Positions 47,268-59,666 of a DNA stretch of 64,000 nt are shown piece after piece. The stretch is from Adiantum capillus-veneris (Eukaryota; Streptophyta; Polypodiopsida; Polypodiales; Pteridaceae), in contig CM043948.1 in the NCBI GenBank assembly GCA_014529385.2, positions 77,734,291 to 77,798,290 of the forward strand, given 5' to 3'. Below the pieces are notes generated by a model that saw only the letters and a list, made by a program, of their open reading frames with translations, made no database searches and was not told where the DNA came from. Each line of letters begins with the position of its first letter. The stretch's first letter is position 1. The position numbers and the translations under genes were made by a program.

Positions 47268-47313
<46 letters not shown>
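47268..47313. repeat. CT microsatellite
   Basis: About 23 CT units just downstream of the peptide gene's polyadenylation signal. Confidence 0.9.
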
Positions 47314-47315
<2 letters not shown>

Positions 47316-47339
47316 CAATACAACTCCACTTACATTTTC

Positions 47340-47655
47340 TAAAATTTTGTTAGCAGCAACATTCCTAGTATTCTAGATAAAGGATAAAGCCCAAACCCTA
47401 AAGAACTGAATACAAAAGTGCAGGTGGTTGTCTTGAGAAAAGGCATAGGCAAATGTTACCTTGAACTTGGTAACCTTGATTCCCATGCAGTTCTCCAATG
47501 TGCAACATCATTATCCCACCAACTATAAAAGAGAGCACAACTTCAGAACAAATGCTTAAGAGTGTCCTCTTTCCAACGTTAGCTGGGGCAAGTATCAAAA
47601 GATGTTTTCTTTTTAGCAAATATAAGTTTCCCAACCTGCAAAGGGAAGCTCCTAG
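47340..47655 (-). pseudogene. LINE zf-RVT relic, minus strand
   Basis: On the minus strand, fragments such as KEDTLKHLF, SCALFYSWWDNDVAHW fit the zinc-binding segment after plant LINE reverse transcriptases (Cys...His pattern followed by Trp-Trp). Frames are broken. Confidence 0.4.
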
Positions 47656-47659
47656 TCTC

Positions 47660-47990
47660 GCTCCCTTAAGGACAAGAGCTTCTAGCAAGTTTGCATGCCC
47701 CTTTTCTAACCAATGTTACAGTGCCAACTGCTTGATCTTCTGCTTCTACAACATCTACATCTACTCCTGTTCTTGCCACAACTAAATACTTATAAATTGC
47801 TTGCCTCATAATCAAATAAGCCGGCCGCTCCCTTAAGGACAAGAGCTTCTAGCAAGTTTGCATGCCCCTTTTCTAACCAATTTTACAGTGCCAACTGCTT
47901 GCTCTTCTGCTTCTACAACATCTACATCTACTCCTATTCTTGCCACAACTAAATACTTATAAATTGCTTACCTCGTAATCAAATAAGCGG
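47660..47990 (+). pseudogene. Two tandem decayed copies of the secreted-peptide gene
   Basis: Units start GCTCCCTTAAGGACAAGAGC at 47660 and 47827 (period 167) and are nearly identical. Each retains the 5' leader of the 47000 gene, then skips the ATG and signal-peptide region and resumes with the Ala/Pro/Ser-coding part (TTGCCACAACTA). The unit therefore duplicated after the deletion. Neither has a start codon in frame, so neither can make a secreted peptide. Confidence 0.75.
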
Positions 47991-48078
47991 GTTTCCCATT
48001 AGCGATAGGCCACACTCCCTTTATGTGCATGTATATAATGTATAATGCAATGCAATGAATCAACTACATAACCTTCAA

Positions 48079-48110
<32 letters not shown>

Positions 48111-48141
48111 TGTCTCTCTCTCTCTCTCACACACACACACA
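48079..48141. repeat. CT-GT-CT-CA compound microsatellite
   Basis: Consecutive CT, GT, CT and CA runs. Confidence 0.85.
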
Positions 48142-48341
48142 AACTCATTATCCCTTGGAAGATATTATATTAGTTAGTACTTAGCTCCATCTGGATCAGA
48201 TTGAAATTAGAGGGTATCCTCCTCATTGAATGAGAGGGTTAATATGTGAGACAACTGGAGAATACCAAACAAACCATTGTCTAAACCTAGACGCCTAGGC
48301 TCTAGCGTATCCACTAAATAGAAGACCTCATATAAAATTTG

Positions 48342-48661
48342 TGTTGAGATATCGAGCTCTACATCTTGAGCTGGCATCCACTACGGGTCTTGGCCACTTA
48401 CGGCATTTACTCATAGGCGAGTAGGTGACCGACACGGAGGATCTCTGCCGGTGATTCTACAGCTGGACTACACTTATAGTGCCATCCTAGTACTCTTCTA
48501 GCGAGTTCACACTTAGTGACCGCGTGTACATATGTGCTACTTTTCAGTTTTAGCACTTAGGCAATTTGTACTCTTTTTTCTAGGAGAAGAAGAAGAAGCT
48601 TTCCATCTCTGTGTGCTTTGTGCTTGTCTTGTGTAGCTCTCTTGCATCCTCTTTCTTTACA
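48342..48661 (+). repeat. 5' LTR of copia C
   Basis: TGTTGAGATATCGAGC ... CTTTCTTTACA, followed at once by the primer site. Confidence 0.92.
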
Positions 48662-48674
48662 TGGTATCAGAGCC
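48662..48674 (+). other. Primer-binding site of copia C
   Basis: TGGTATCAGAGCC, the usual initiator-methionine tRNA complement of plant copia elements. Confidence 0.92.
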
Positions 48675-48921
48675 TGGTGCAGGCAAGAGAGGCTAAGAGA
48701 GCAAGAGCATCAGAATCCCTTCGTTCACAATCCAGGACAAGTTTCTGAACAGGTCTGCAAAGTGCAGTACACAGAGATTTACTGTACAAGTACAGTGGTT
48801 GTATGTACGCTTGATTGTGGACACTCTTTGAGTGTAGAAAGCGTTAAAGGTACCACGATAGCAGGTTCAGCAGATTTGCAGGTTTTTGCAGATTGCAGCT
48901 ATTTTGTCTTAGTGCTTCAAG

Positions 48922-51900
48922 ATGTCTGACGGTTTCAGTCAGATTGTCACTGAGAAGCTTGAGAAAAATAACTACCCTGCATGGAAGTTCAGAATAACAA
49001 ATTTCCTAAAAGGAAAAGGTTATTGGGACTATGTAGAAGGAGACAATGAAAAGGAACCAGAGATTCCCGAGGCAAATGCTACAGTAGAACAAAGAAAAGC
49101 TTTGAGGGGCTGGCAACAAGGCCAGAGCAAAGTGATGTATTGGCTTTCTATGAGCATCACAGATGGCATGATGGGCTATCTACAGGATGCTGAAACCCCC
49201 GCCATTGCATGGAAAAACTTAGGCAGAGTGTTCGAGGTGAACACCAAGGCCAGGAAGCTTCAACTAAAGTCGGAGCTAAATCACGTTAAGAGGAACAACC
49301 TCTCCATCAATGATTATGCCTTGAAGATCAAGAGTATCATTAAAGCTCTTGGATCTATTAAAGTCTCAGTGGAAGACAATGACATTGTTCGTGCATGCTT
49401 CGATGGTTTAGGAGATGAGTATGTACATTTCAGGTCTTCCATGAATACAAGAGACGACATCCCCGTGTTCCAAGATTTGATTTCTATGCTTATTCTTGAG
49501 GAGAAGAACCTTGACACATCTTCTTCTCATGGCAGAAATAATTCTGAACAGGCCTTCTATTCTAACTCCAACAGAGGTAGAGGTAGAGGTCGTGGTCGAG
49601 GCCCAAGGGGTTGCAGGGGCCAATTTCAAGAAGGTCACTCAAATCAAAACAATACAGGTGGTAGGGGAAACCAGTCTCAAGGCAGGGGAAGTCAAAGAGG
49701 TCGTGGTGCAGGATCAAGCAGGCAGCAACAACCTGCAGATAGCAGAGAATATTGGACTTGTGCTGAAAGAGGTCACATGTCACGTGACTGTCCAAAGGGA
49801 AAAGCAAGTGGAAAGAGAGAACAGGGCAACTATGCATCTACTAGCAGAGATGCAGATGACAGCAAAAACGAGCGCATGTTTGTTATGCAGCATGTAATGA
49901 ATACAATGACTGCAGAGAATTCCACCCAAGATGATGTTTGGTATGTGGATTCAGGTGCCTCTAATCACATGACGTCTCATGGAGAGTGGTTTAGAGATAT
50001 GCGCAAACCAGATGCGTCAGGCTATGTGCAGACAGGAGATGACACAGCTCACCCCATTGCTCATGTAGGGGACATACCTCTAAATACGAAGAGTGGGAAA
50101 TCAAAGTACTTAGCCGATGTACTTCATGTCCCATACATTACAAAGAATCTTGTTTCTGTTGGACAAATGGTTGAGCAGGGTTTGCAGGTTCGCTTCAATC
50201 CAAACGGCTGTTATGTAAAAGATTTCCAGAATGGATGTAAGCTGATCACAGAGGGAAAATGTGTGGGCAGAATGTTTACGCTGAATGTAGACATCCCTGA
50301 GGTAAAAGCTGCATTATTTGCACAGGGCACTGGTGTTGTGGCTGATATTGACATTTGGCACAAACGCATTGTCTATGTCAATGAGCAGAGATTGCACAGC
50401 ATGCAATCAAAACAGATTGTAAAAAGTTTTCCCAAATTCAAGGTCGATGGTATGCATAAAGTGTGTGCAGCATGCCAGTTTGGAAAACAGTCAAAGGGCT
50501 CATTTCCACATGAGCGCAATGTATGTAAAAAGCCACTTGAGGTGGTGCACACAGATGTTTGGGGTCCAACCGATACTACAAGTATACATGGTTGCAGGTA
50601 TTATGTGTCTTTCATTGATGACCATACAAGGAAAGTATGGGTCTACTTCATGCGTAACAAAAGTGAAGTGTTTGGTCACTTTCAAGACTTCAAAGTCATG
50701 ATTGAGAAGGAGACAGATATGCAAATCAAGACATTGAGGTCAGATGGAGGGGGAGAGTACTTCTCCAATGATTTTTCAGATTTTTTGCGAATGCATGGCA
50801 TACGCAGGTAGTTTACATGCAGATATACTCCACAGCAGAATGGGGTCGCAGAAAGGAAAAACAGGCACATTGTAGAGGTTGCACGTGCATTGATGAATGA
50901 GAAGAACATGCCTCATCATTTCTGGGCTGAAACTATAAATACAGCTGTGTACATTATGAACAGGACACCTATAGTTGCGGTGCATGATGTAACGCCTGAG
51001 GAAAAGTTTACAGGTACAAAGCCTGATTTGGCACACTTGAAAGTGTTTGGCTGCATAGCTTACGTGCATGTACCAGATGAGTTGTGTAGGAAATTGGATC
51101 CTAAAGCAGAGAAATGTATTCTTGTGGGATATTCCCTTGAACAAAAGGGGTAAAGGTGCTACAATCCTACTACACGAGAATTACGAGTGAGCAGAGATGT
51201 AGTCTTTGATGAGATGAGTAGCTGGTGCAGTAATGCACATGGCACTATTGGGGCTGATGTAAAAGATGATGTGGTTGTACAAAATGTGAGGCCACAGTCA
51301 TAGGTTTTGAGTGGACCACAAGAGCCGTCTTCTCGTGGCTCTGTTGAGAAGCCATGGAATGGTAGACTATGTACGCAGGTTACTCCACCACTACGTACAG
51401 GGAATGTATCACGAAAAGGAAAGGAAAAGGTTGATGAACCTCCCTTTATGGCTGATGCATCATCAGGGTTTTCACATGTAGACATGGATTCAGATGGTTC
51501 TGAACAAAGTCTTGATGAGGAATTTGGAATTCCGGCTATCAGGACACCTGGTGTAAGGAAAGTACAAGAAGATGCTAGAGGGCAAAGGAGTGACCCAGGA
51601 CCGCGCAGATCTAGGAGAGTTAGAAATCCAGTTCAAAATTTGACTTATGATGGGTATCTAGCGCATCACCAAGCCTACATGGCTAAGGTGATACAGGATG
51701 TGGAGCCCATATGTTTTGAGGATGCAGTTGGAAATGTGCATTGGGATGATGCAATGAATGAAGAGATGGCTGCATTGGAAGCAAACGACACATGGGAGTT
51801 GGTGCCATTGCCAAGTGGCAAGAAACCTATTGGCTGTAAATGGGTGTATAAAACTAAGCATAAGGCTGATGGTAACATTGAGCATCACAAGTCAAGGCTG

Positions 51901-53271
51901 GTCGCAAAGGGTTATGCATAGATGTATGGCATAGACTATGAGGGGACCTTTGCTCCGGTGGCAAAGATGACGACTGTGAGAGCTGTCATAGCAGTGGCTG
52001 CATCTAGAGGATGGATTATGCATAAAATGGATATAAAGAATTCCTTCTTGAATGGTGAGTTGCAAGAGGAAGTGTATATGGATCAGCCACCTGGTTATGT
52101 CGATCCAGGTTACCCAGATTATGTATGCAGACTTCTCAAAGCTTTGTATGGTTTGAAGTAGGGCTCTAGAGCATGGTATGACAGGATTTCCAAGTATCTT
52201 GTCAGTATTGGGTTTAGGAGAGCTCATGCTGATCATTCACTCTATGTACGTGAGAGTGATGTGGGGATTGTGGTTATTACCATATATGTAGATGACCTTA
52301 TTATTGTGGGTGACAATGCTATGGAGATTGACCATGTGAAGGGTCTTCTCAAACAGGAGTTTGAAATGAAAGATTTGGGCGAGTTGCGCTACTTTCTTGG
52401 CATTGAGGTGATCAGGACTCCAGAGGGTGTATGGTTGTCACAGAGACAGTATGCTTTGGACATGTTGTCAAAGTATGGTATGGCTGATTGTAAGCCAATT
52501 TCTATTCCCTTAGTTGTGAACACAAAGCTGAGTGCAGAGAAGGGTGATGTTGTTGAGGATGTCAAGATGTACAGGAAGATTGTGGGTAGTCTAATCTACT
52601 TGACTATCACAAGGCCAGACTTGAGCTATACAGTAGGCTTGGAGAGTCAGTTCATGCAGCTTCCGAGGAAGCCACATTTGGATGGAGTACGACGCACACT
52701 TCGGTATGTGCAAGGGACTCTTGACTACGCATTGTTCTATGCAGCAGATGTGCCATTAGCATTGTATGGGTATACAGATGCAGATTGGGCAGGTAGCATT
52801 GTTGATAGGAGATCTATGAGTGGCTTCATGTTCTCTTTTGGGAGTGCTGCTTTTACTTGGAGCAACAAAAAGCAGCCTACGGTTGCTTTATCGAGCACAG
52901 AGGCCGAGTACAGAGGTGCAGCAGTTGCGGCGTGCGAGGTAGCTTGGCTATGCACATTACTTGAGGACTTGGGAGTGCAGGTGGACCAGCAGATTGTCAT
53001 CCATTGTGACAACCTGAGCAGCATGCAGTTGGCTAGGAACCCAGTGTTCCATGCAAGGACCAAGCACATAGAGGTCCATTACCACTACGTTCGAGAGCGA
53101 GTGTTGGCGGGCGACATCGACTTGGTCTACATCAGCACAGAGGAGCAGATAGCGGATATCTTTACCAAGGCCCTCGGAGTTGAGAAGCTTCGATGTTTCC
53201 GGACTATGCTTGGACTCTGTGACATGCAGAGCTCGAGGGGGAGTGTTGAGATGTCGAGCTCTACATCTTGA
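48922..53271 (+). pseudogene. Copia C Gag-Pol polyprotein with five in-frame stops
   Basis: One frame from ATG 48922 to TGA 53271. Order: Gag (NNYPAWKFRITNFLKGKGY), zinc knuckle near 49755 (YWTCAERGHMSRDC, first Cys now Tyr), protease (WYVDSGASNHM), integrase zinc finger (WHKRIVYVNEQRL, second His now Tyr), integrase core (VVHTDVWGP, LRSDGGGEY, NGVAERKNRH), RT (YVDDLIIVG near 52285) and RNase H (LSSTEAEYRG). Stops: TAG 50809, TAA 51151, TAG 51301, TAG 51919, TAG 52159. TAG at 51919 and 52159 sit in KGYA-MYGIDY and LYGLK-GSRAWY, where the family has Gln. No frameshift. Inactive by sequence. Confidence 0.93.
53231..53243 (+). other. Polypurine tract of copia C
   Basis: GCTCGAGGGGGAG just before the 3' LTR. 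Confidence 0.8.
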
Positions 53272-53564
53272 GCTGGCATCCACTATGGGTCTTGGCCGCT
53301 TACGGCATTTACTCACTGGCGCGTTAGGTGACGGACACGGAGGATCTCTGCCAGTGATTCTACAGCTGGACTACACTTATAGTGCCAGCCTAGTACGCTT
53401 CTAGCGAGTTCACACTTAGTGACCGCATGTACATATGTGCTACTTTTCAGTTTTAGCACTTAGTCATTTTGTACTTTCTTTTCTAGGAGAAGAAGAAGAA
53501 GCTTTCCATCTCTGTGTGCTTTGTGCTTGTCTTGTGTAGCTCTCTTGCATCCTCTTTCTTTACA
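53244..53564 (+). repeat. 3' LTR of copia C
   Basis: TGTTGAGATGTCGAGC ... CTTTCTTTACA, followed by ATTTG. Confidence 0.92.
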
Positions 53565-54430
53565 ATTTGGCTATTTTCATTTGTGCTCTATCTTATCTTT
53601 GGATTCGTGCTCCTTTTCCACGTCATGCACCTTAGATGGTTGTTACTATCAACATGCATGCTTGAGAAATCACATGGGTATAAGACAGTTGCAGACCCTT
53701 TCGTATTTGCATAGTCCCGTCTCTTCTGATCAAGTACCATTATAGACCTTAAGCTCACATCCTTTTCATGAATTAGAGCTTGGAAATTATACTGACATCT
53801 ATATGCAAACGAGCGATGGAAGTTGACAAGAAGTCAGACTCCTTTCAGAGTTTCATTAGCTTTACAAAGACACACCTGGCTGAATTTATGGTAATAGACG
53901 ATATCCCAGGTTAGAATGATGTCTATATTTTGTTAGACAACTGGAGAAAACCAAAAAAACCCTTGTCTTACCTAGACGCACAACCTATCCACTAAATAGA
54001 ATACCTCATATATGTTTTGGCTATTTTCGGAATTTGTGCTCTGTATTATCTTTGGATTCATGCTCCTTTTCCACGTCATGCACCTTGGTGGATGGTTGTT
54101 GCAATCAGTATACATGCTTCAAAAATCCCTTGGGTGTAAGACAGTTTGCAGACTAGCCTTTGGTATTTCCATAGTCCCTTGTCTTTTGGTCAAGTACGAA
54201 AATTATAGCCCTTGAGCCCACATCCTTTTCAGGAATTAGAGAATGACATATGTATACAAACTACCAACGATGGAGGTTGACAAGAAGTCGGACTCCATTC
54301 AAAGTTTCATTACATTTGCAAAGACACACCTAGCTGAATTTATGTTAACAGATGATATCCCAAATTAGGGTGACGTCTGTGTTTTGATGAGTAGTTGAGC
54401 TATAGCATAAATGAGCTCCCCTATATATGT

Positions 54431-54969
54431 CTTGTCGACAAGCTGACATTCTTTAAGTTGGGCATGTCTGTGTAGGCCTGGATACATATGCTACCCAACT
54501 ATGCACAATTCAGGGTAATAAAATTTGATCACACCCACGTTATTTCACCTAAATTCCATAAGAGTTTCTTAGCGGCTTTCCTCCTATCAATTCCTCCCTA
54601 AATTCCCTTGGTGCATGCAACGATGATCCGCTCTCCCCATACTAGCCAGCTAATCTTCCCAACCCCGGTATGGTTTCGATACCTCTTAGATGAGTAGCTT
54701 CACCTAAAACTACCTACCTTGATTAATGGTTTACTCATACTCTGTGATTCACTCCCATTCTATTGTTAGCTCGCATGAGGACTAACGTCATTGGCATCGC
54801 TATGACTTGCAAGCGTAGTAGAAGATTACATAACCTGACCATGCCCTCTTGCAAAGAGTGTCAACACACACACACATACAAACACACACACACACACATA
54901 CACCCTCAAAATCCTCTTCATGCTCACTTTACCTTGGCTCCCTCCTCGCTTGTAAAAAATGCATCTCTG

Positions 54970-55041
<72 letters not shown>

Positions 55042-55083
55042 GTCCCCTAAATACGGGATACCATGTACCTAGTGTGGGATGCT

Positions 55084-55172
<89 letters not shown>

Positions 55173-56392
55173 CCTTTAAATAAGTGTCCCTAAGAAAGAT
55201 CTTTTTTCCTAAAGGAAGACCACAAAATAAAAGGGGAAGCTCGCAAAGCCTTGTTTTGGGACCCTCCTAAGGCAGAAGCGTGACAATATAAAAGCATGAA
55301 AGGGAATTACACCCAAAATTGCACCCTCTCATATGTAACTCCCAAGAGAATGGAGGCATAGGGTACCCCACCACTCCCCCATCTCCCATGAACTGGATAC
55401 TTTCTTGGGAATGGAAGAGATGAAAAGGGACTACTATAAAAGAAGACCAAAAGAAGACAAGGGATCCACTTTTTGAGATTGCAGGACTACCTGAAGGATA
55501 CCTCACCAACCTTCTTCCTCTCTAGCATGGAGTCTTCTACTCAGGTAGGAGGTTAATATTTGTTGTAGAAATTAGAATGACATTGATAACAAATAGACAA
55601 ACCTTATGAAACCTCTCTTCCACTTTTCAAAGACTAACATTCTCATGTTGTTTTTGTGGTGATAGTGACAGGTAACAGGACTTGTCTCTTCCTAATTTAC
55701 ACAATCAAGTTACCTCCTCTTCCATCTCCCCTTTGTAAAAAGCTCTGGTCAACAACACACATGGTTAATGGGTCTAATTTGATGCTACTGTTTTGATTGG
55801 TCCAATGAGGCTTGGGTTCTCTTACTTTGAACTTGTCCAACTCTGTTAATATTTTGGTGGTAATGCTTTGAAGTAGCCTACTCTCTCTCTAGTGGCTAGA
55901 GTGGTCTCTATGTAATAATATGGAGCACCTCTAGCCTTGAAATCATGGATTACTACTACCTCTCTATTTTCTAGAGGGACTAACCTTAGGGATTTAAGAC
56001 CCTACTTTAAATCATCACTTTTGCCATTTTTCTAAAGATTGGCACCATGAACTATACAGGCTGGCTTTGATGGGAAAAGAAACACCACCCTTGTGGTAGG
56101 TCCCAGGTTTTTTTTTAAAAAAAAGGGGGAAGGCTTCTTTTTGGCGAAATCTTGTGTGCATTTCTTAATTTTAGTAGGCACATTCGGAGGGTGCATCTCT
56201 GTACATTTTTGATGGGCCTAAATGGAAAAGCTGCAACGCATGGGGACCACATACCAAGTGGAGGAGCGTGTTGTTTTTTACCAAAAGGATAGGTATGGGC
56301 GGAGGGGCGCCCGGATCCGAAGGAGACGGACCACTTTAACCTAGAAGACTAAAGCTTGCGCGTTTGTGTGAAATACAGGTTAGCTTTGAAGG
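54431..56392. repeat. Microsatellite-rich unassigned region
   Basis: A CA tract (about 54868-54902) and two CT tracts (about 54972-55034 and 55091-55169). From 55200 to 56390 I see no supported gene, only a poly-T/poly-A inverted junction near 56110. Confidence 0.65.
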
Positions 56393-59300
56393 GTGGGTCG
56401 ACGAGCTCGTGCAGAAGGGCTATGTGACGGTGGCGGTAGCACCCCCCTCTGTAGTGCAGGGGCTACTGCTATGCGTCGCGGACTAGAGCTTCTACAACAC
56501 CTTGATGGAGTTCGATGGAGCCGCACTGTAGGCCGCAGAAGAGGAGCACACACTGTTAAACTAGTTGGACATCTCCGCATGGTTCCGGTTGTACGCAACC
56601 GCCAGAGCAAGCCTGATCGCTGCGTGTAGTAGACACCAAGACCTGGCTGCAAGCATACATACCATCAAAGAAACAGACAAGCGCGAATGCAAAGAATGGC
56701 TGGAAGCGGCACCAGGAATCATGAGAAGATTCATGGAAATACATGGCAAAAGGCTCCAGAACGACCCCATAATCCGGAAAAGAAAAACACAGCTACTAAG
56801 CGGTTTTTCAGAGGTAACACTTCCCCGGCCTATGGGCACGGATAGTCTGCTATTACCAGCTGAATTAGATGATGAAGATCTAATTTTCATCACAAGCCAA
56901 AACTTCTCTGTCACCAGCCCTTGCAAGAGCTGGTCAAAAAAACCCTATGAAACTTACACGGACCCCTTCATCCCGACCCGACTACTCAAGGTATACCTCA
57001 ATGATGCGGGGCATAAGCCTTGGGCTTTTGGTAACTTAACACTCCTAGCTCCCCTTGCACAAATCTTACTACTAATTCTACTTAATGATCTAGATAAAGC
57101 TGCCAACAAAACTTGGTCTACAACAGGTTATGGAAACTAATTCCTCCACCCTCATTGAGAATATTCTAATGGCCACTCCCTTCTCAATGTCCTTTTTTGA
57201 GAGCAAAATATGTAATGCTTCTTTTGGCTACGTGGTAGGGGTGAAAGGAATCATCTCAACCTCCAACAGGGATACTAACTACACTTCACAAGTCTGGAAT
57301 GTCCACCGACCCTTCTTGAAGTGCGGCTGAGAACACATCGGACAAGGATCATTGCAAGGACAACAACGTCTTATGGTTTGACCACGCCTTATGGCTTGTC
57401 CTTCATCAACTTCCCCTCTTCTTCCCAGGCTCCTCCCTCAAGAATTCAACCATTGCATTACTCACTTGGATTGCCAAAGAAGCCCAGGAAGCTCTAAAAG
57501 CTACCCTCGTTCACCTGCTCTACCGACAAAATCTCAAGGATGCGGTAACACATGCTACTCTCTTTAACCAACCCCCTCCCTCTTTCACGGGAAAAATTGG
57601 AGGTGGAAAACTACATTAGGCAAGCTATTGCTCCACTTCCAGAGCCTAATCATGATCCCCGACAACCTAAAAGAGCGTGCAATGAACCTAATCGGGCACC
57701 AAAGGGTAGAGGTAGAGCCTACACACCACAACGGGCTACCACTACCCCCCCTCAACCACCACCTTGGACCTCTCAACCCCCTGCCAACTCTTCGAGTAGC
57801 AGCCGCACCCCTCAACCAACCTCCAACTTTCCCCCATACCTTGCTCAACCCTCCCCCCATCCCCCTAGAATCCGCCTCATGTTCTCCTCGGATTGTATGG
57901 CTAGTGCTAAATCCCTTATGTATCATTGACAGGTGTGTACGGACCTACATGGAAAATCTCGCCTCGCCCCTAAGCAACAGAAGAGCATAATTTTTATCCC
58001 TCTTCATTTTGTCAACCCCCTTATGGATATCACATGTTGGAAGTCTTTCTTTAATTTATTTTTCTTTAGCTTGAACACCATGAGCTCCCCTTCATGGGAT
58101 GAATGCATATTCACTTGGTCTTTTGACCCACCTTTGAAAGTGACGTTGTGTAATGCTAGGGACATTTTCACCTCAATTGAGTCCCCCTTATGTACTTGTC
58201 ACCTCACACCTGGACTAACTGACCCCGCACATGGGCATATTGTGTCAACTAGCCTAGAGCATCTCTTACCACCAATGATCACACTTACATGTAAATAGAG
58301 GCTTTGACATATCCCAACCAAACCACCTAACATAATACAGGACTACAATGAGCTATACCGAGTACTAATGGATTTGGCTCAGAGAGAATACATAACCCTT
58401 CCCCACACCCTAAATGAGGGTCAAATTGCATCACTCCTGTTTAACTATTTCCTTGTTAACTTATCAAAAAAAGGAAACACAAACCTCATATGGTGATCTC
58501 AGGGGACATAGATACAACCCAAAGCAAATTCTTCATAAAATGCTTAGACAAAGCACCAAATAATGTTGTACTTACATGCAAGGCTTACATCTTAAGTGAA
58601 GCTAGGAAACACCTTCTAGGAATTGACTTTATGATATGGGAACAAAACAGTAGGGATACAACACAACACATTACCACATTCTTACAACCCTTAATTTCCC
58701 CAATACATCATAACATACCCTATTTAACGGCTACTTACAAAAGTCACAAGCTCACATTCATATGGATTACTTGTGGTGCCTCTTGCTGCTATTCTGAGAT
58801 CTCCTTACTCATGGCATGTATTTTGAAAACATGTATTCCTTCACTTAAGACCCGTGCTATTCACTTCTAGAAAGCTCAACCAAAAGGCGTTATTATGTCA
58901 CAACTTATAATCATGGTGGATAATAGACTCCATCTATGACTGTATTCTCAACCTCCCCAATAAGGCCACACACCTTTTTTCAGGGGACATCAAGAGATGC
59001 TACAAAAATATCCCACACCTAGGAACACAAGGCCTCATCTTTCATATCAACAACCTCCTGAAATATGCATTCTCCACCGCATAAGGCAACTACATTTCTT
59101 TCCGGAGCTTCCCAACTAATTGTACAGAAGGAAGATGGTCTTTACACACATACAAATCAGGACTATCTTTTAATCTTGATAATGTGCTATCACTCAACTC
59201 TTGGCTAATCAGCAACATGTTCATCCAATGCCAAAAAGTTGTATATAGACAAGTCAATGGAATACCAATGGGACTGTCATGGTCCCCCCTCTGGTGCAAC

Positions 59301-59432
59301 CTATACCTACATTCCCTTGAATTCAACTTCCTTACACAAACCCTCAATAAACCCAGCCCCATCACAATATTGAGAAAGATTGGAACCCCGTTTAGATACT
59401 TTGATGATATTCTTCTCATAGATACACCAGAT
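56393..59432 (+). pseudogene. Decayed retroelement with Penelope-like reverse transcriptase
   Basis: Plus-strand fragments mostly in one frame. An N-terminal helical part (56565-57140, ECKEWLEAAPGIMRRFMEIHG), a Pro-rich linker (57700-57860), a HGHIVSTSLEHLLPP segment (58220-58290) that I associate with the pre-RT region of such elements, then RT motifs: ATYKSHKLTFIWIT (58730), motif A SGDIKRCYKNIPHLG (58975), motif B VNGIPMGLSWSPLWCNLYL (59250), motif C RYFDDILLID (59395). It breaks off after motif C where copia D is inserted. The FDD core is kept, but many stops and frameshifts lie upstream. Family placement is tentative. Confidence 0.55.
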
Positions 59433-59651
59433 TGTTGGGATTAAAGCCCAAGTGGCCTCTTTTGCGGATATGGCCGGCCGCCCGCCTAACTCACTTACCT
59501 CTAACTCTTTGTATATACTAACATATTCTTTGTGAATACTAAGGATTTGGGAGATAACCCTTCTAACATCTCTCTGCGTACTGTACTGTGTAAGCTCACT
59601 GTGTGTGTGTGTGAGAGAGAGAGTCGACCCACGCTCCGCTCCGCGACGTCA
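59433..59651 (+). repeat. 5' LTR of copia D
   Basis: TGTTGGGATTAAAGCCC ... CCGCGACGTCA, 219 bp, two bases before the primer site. There is a TATA-like GTATATAC near 59512. Confidence 0.8.
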
Positions 59652-59653
59652 AT

Positions 59654-59666
59654 TGGTATCAGAGCC
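59654..59666 (+). other. Primer-binding site of copia D
   Basis: TGGTATCAGAGCC, complementary to initiator-methionine tRNA. Confidence 0.92.

Larger units (their letters stand above)
48342..53564 (+). mobile_element. Ty1/copia retrotransposon C, complete, 5223 bp
   Basis: Flanked by a perfect ATTTG duplication (48337-48341, 53565-53569). LTRs of 320 and 321 bp differ at about a dozen sites by eye. Primer site, gag-pol and polypurine tract are in the expected order. It cannot encode a working polyprotein because of five in-frame stops. Confidence 0.95.
48240..54430. repeat. 450-bp tandem duplication split by copia element C
   Basis: A unit containing GGCTATTTTC..TTTGTGCTCT, CCACGTCATGCACCTT and GACAACTGGAGAA occurs at 53568-54017 and again at 54018-54430 (period 450). 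The end of a preceding unit (GACAACTGGAGAATACC to CCTCATATAAAATTTG) is at 48248-48341, directly before the copia insertion. So there were at least two and a half units before the copia landed. The TATCCACTAAATAGAA stretch is shared by all. No coding content is recognised. Confidence 0.75.

Noticed and set aside
49496-49897. 133-codon ORF overlapping copia C gag
   Set aside because: Out-of-frame shadow of the Gly/Arg-rich Gag region.
54763-55193. Ser/Leu- and His/Thr-repeat frames
   Set aside because: Translation of CA and CT microsatellites, not genes.
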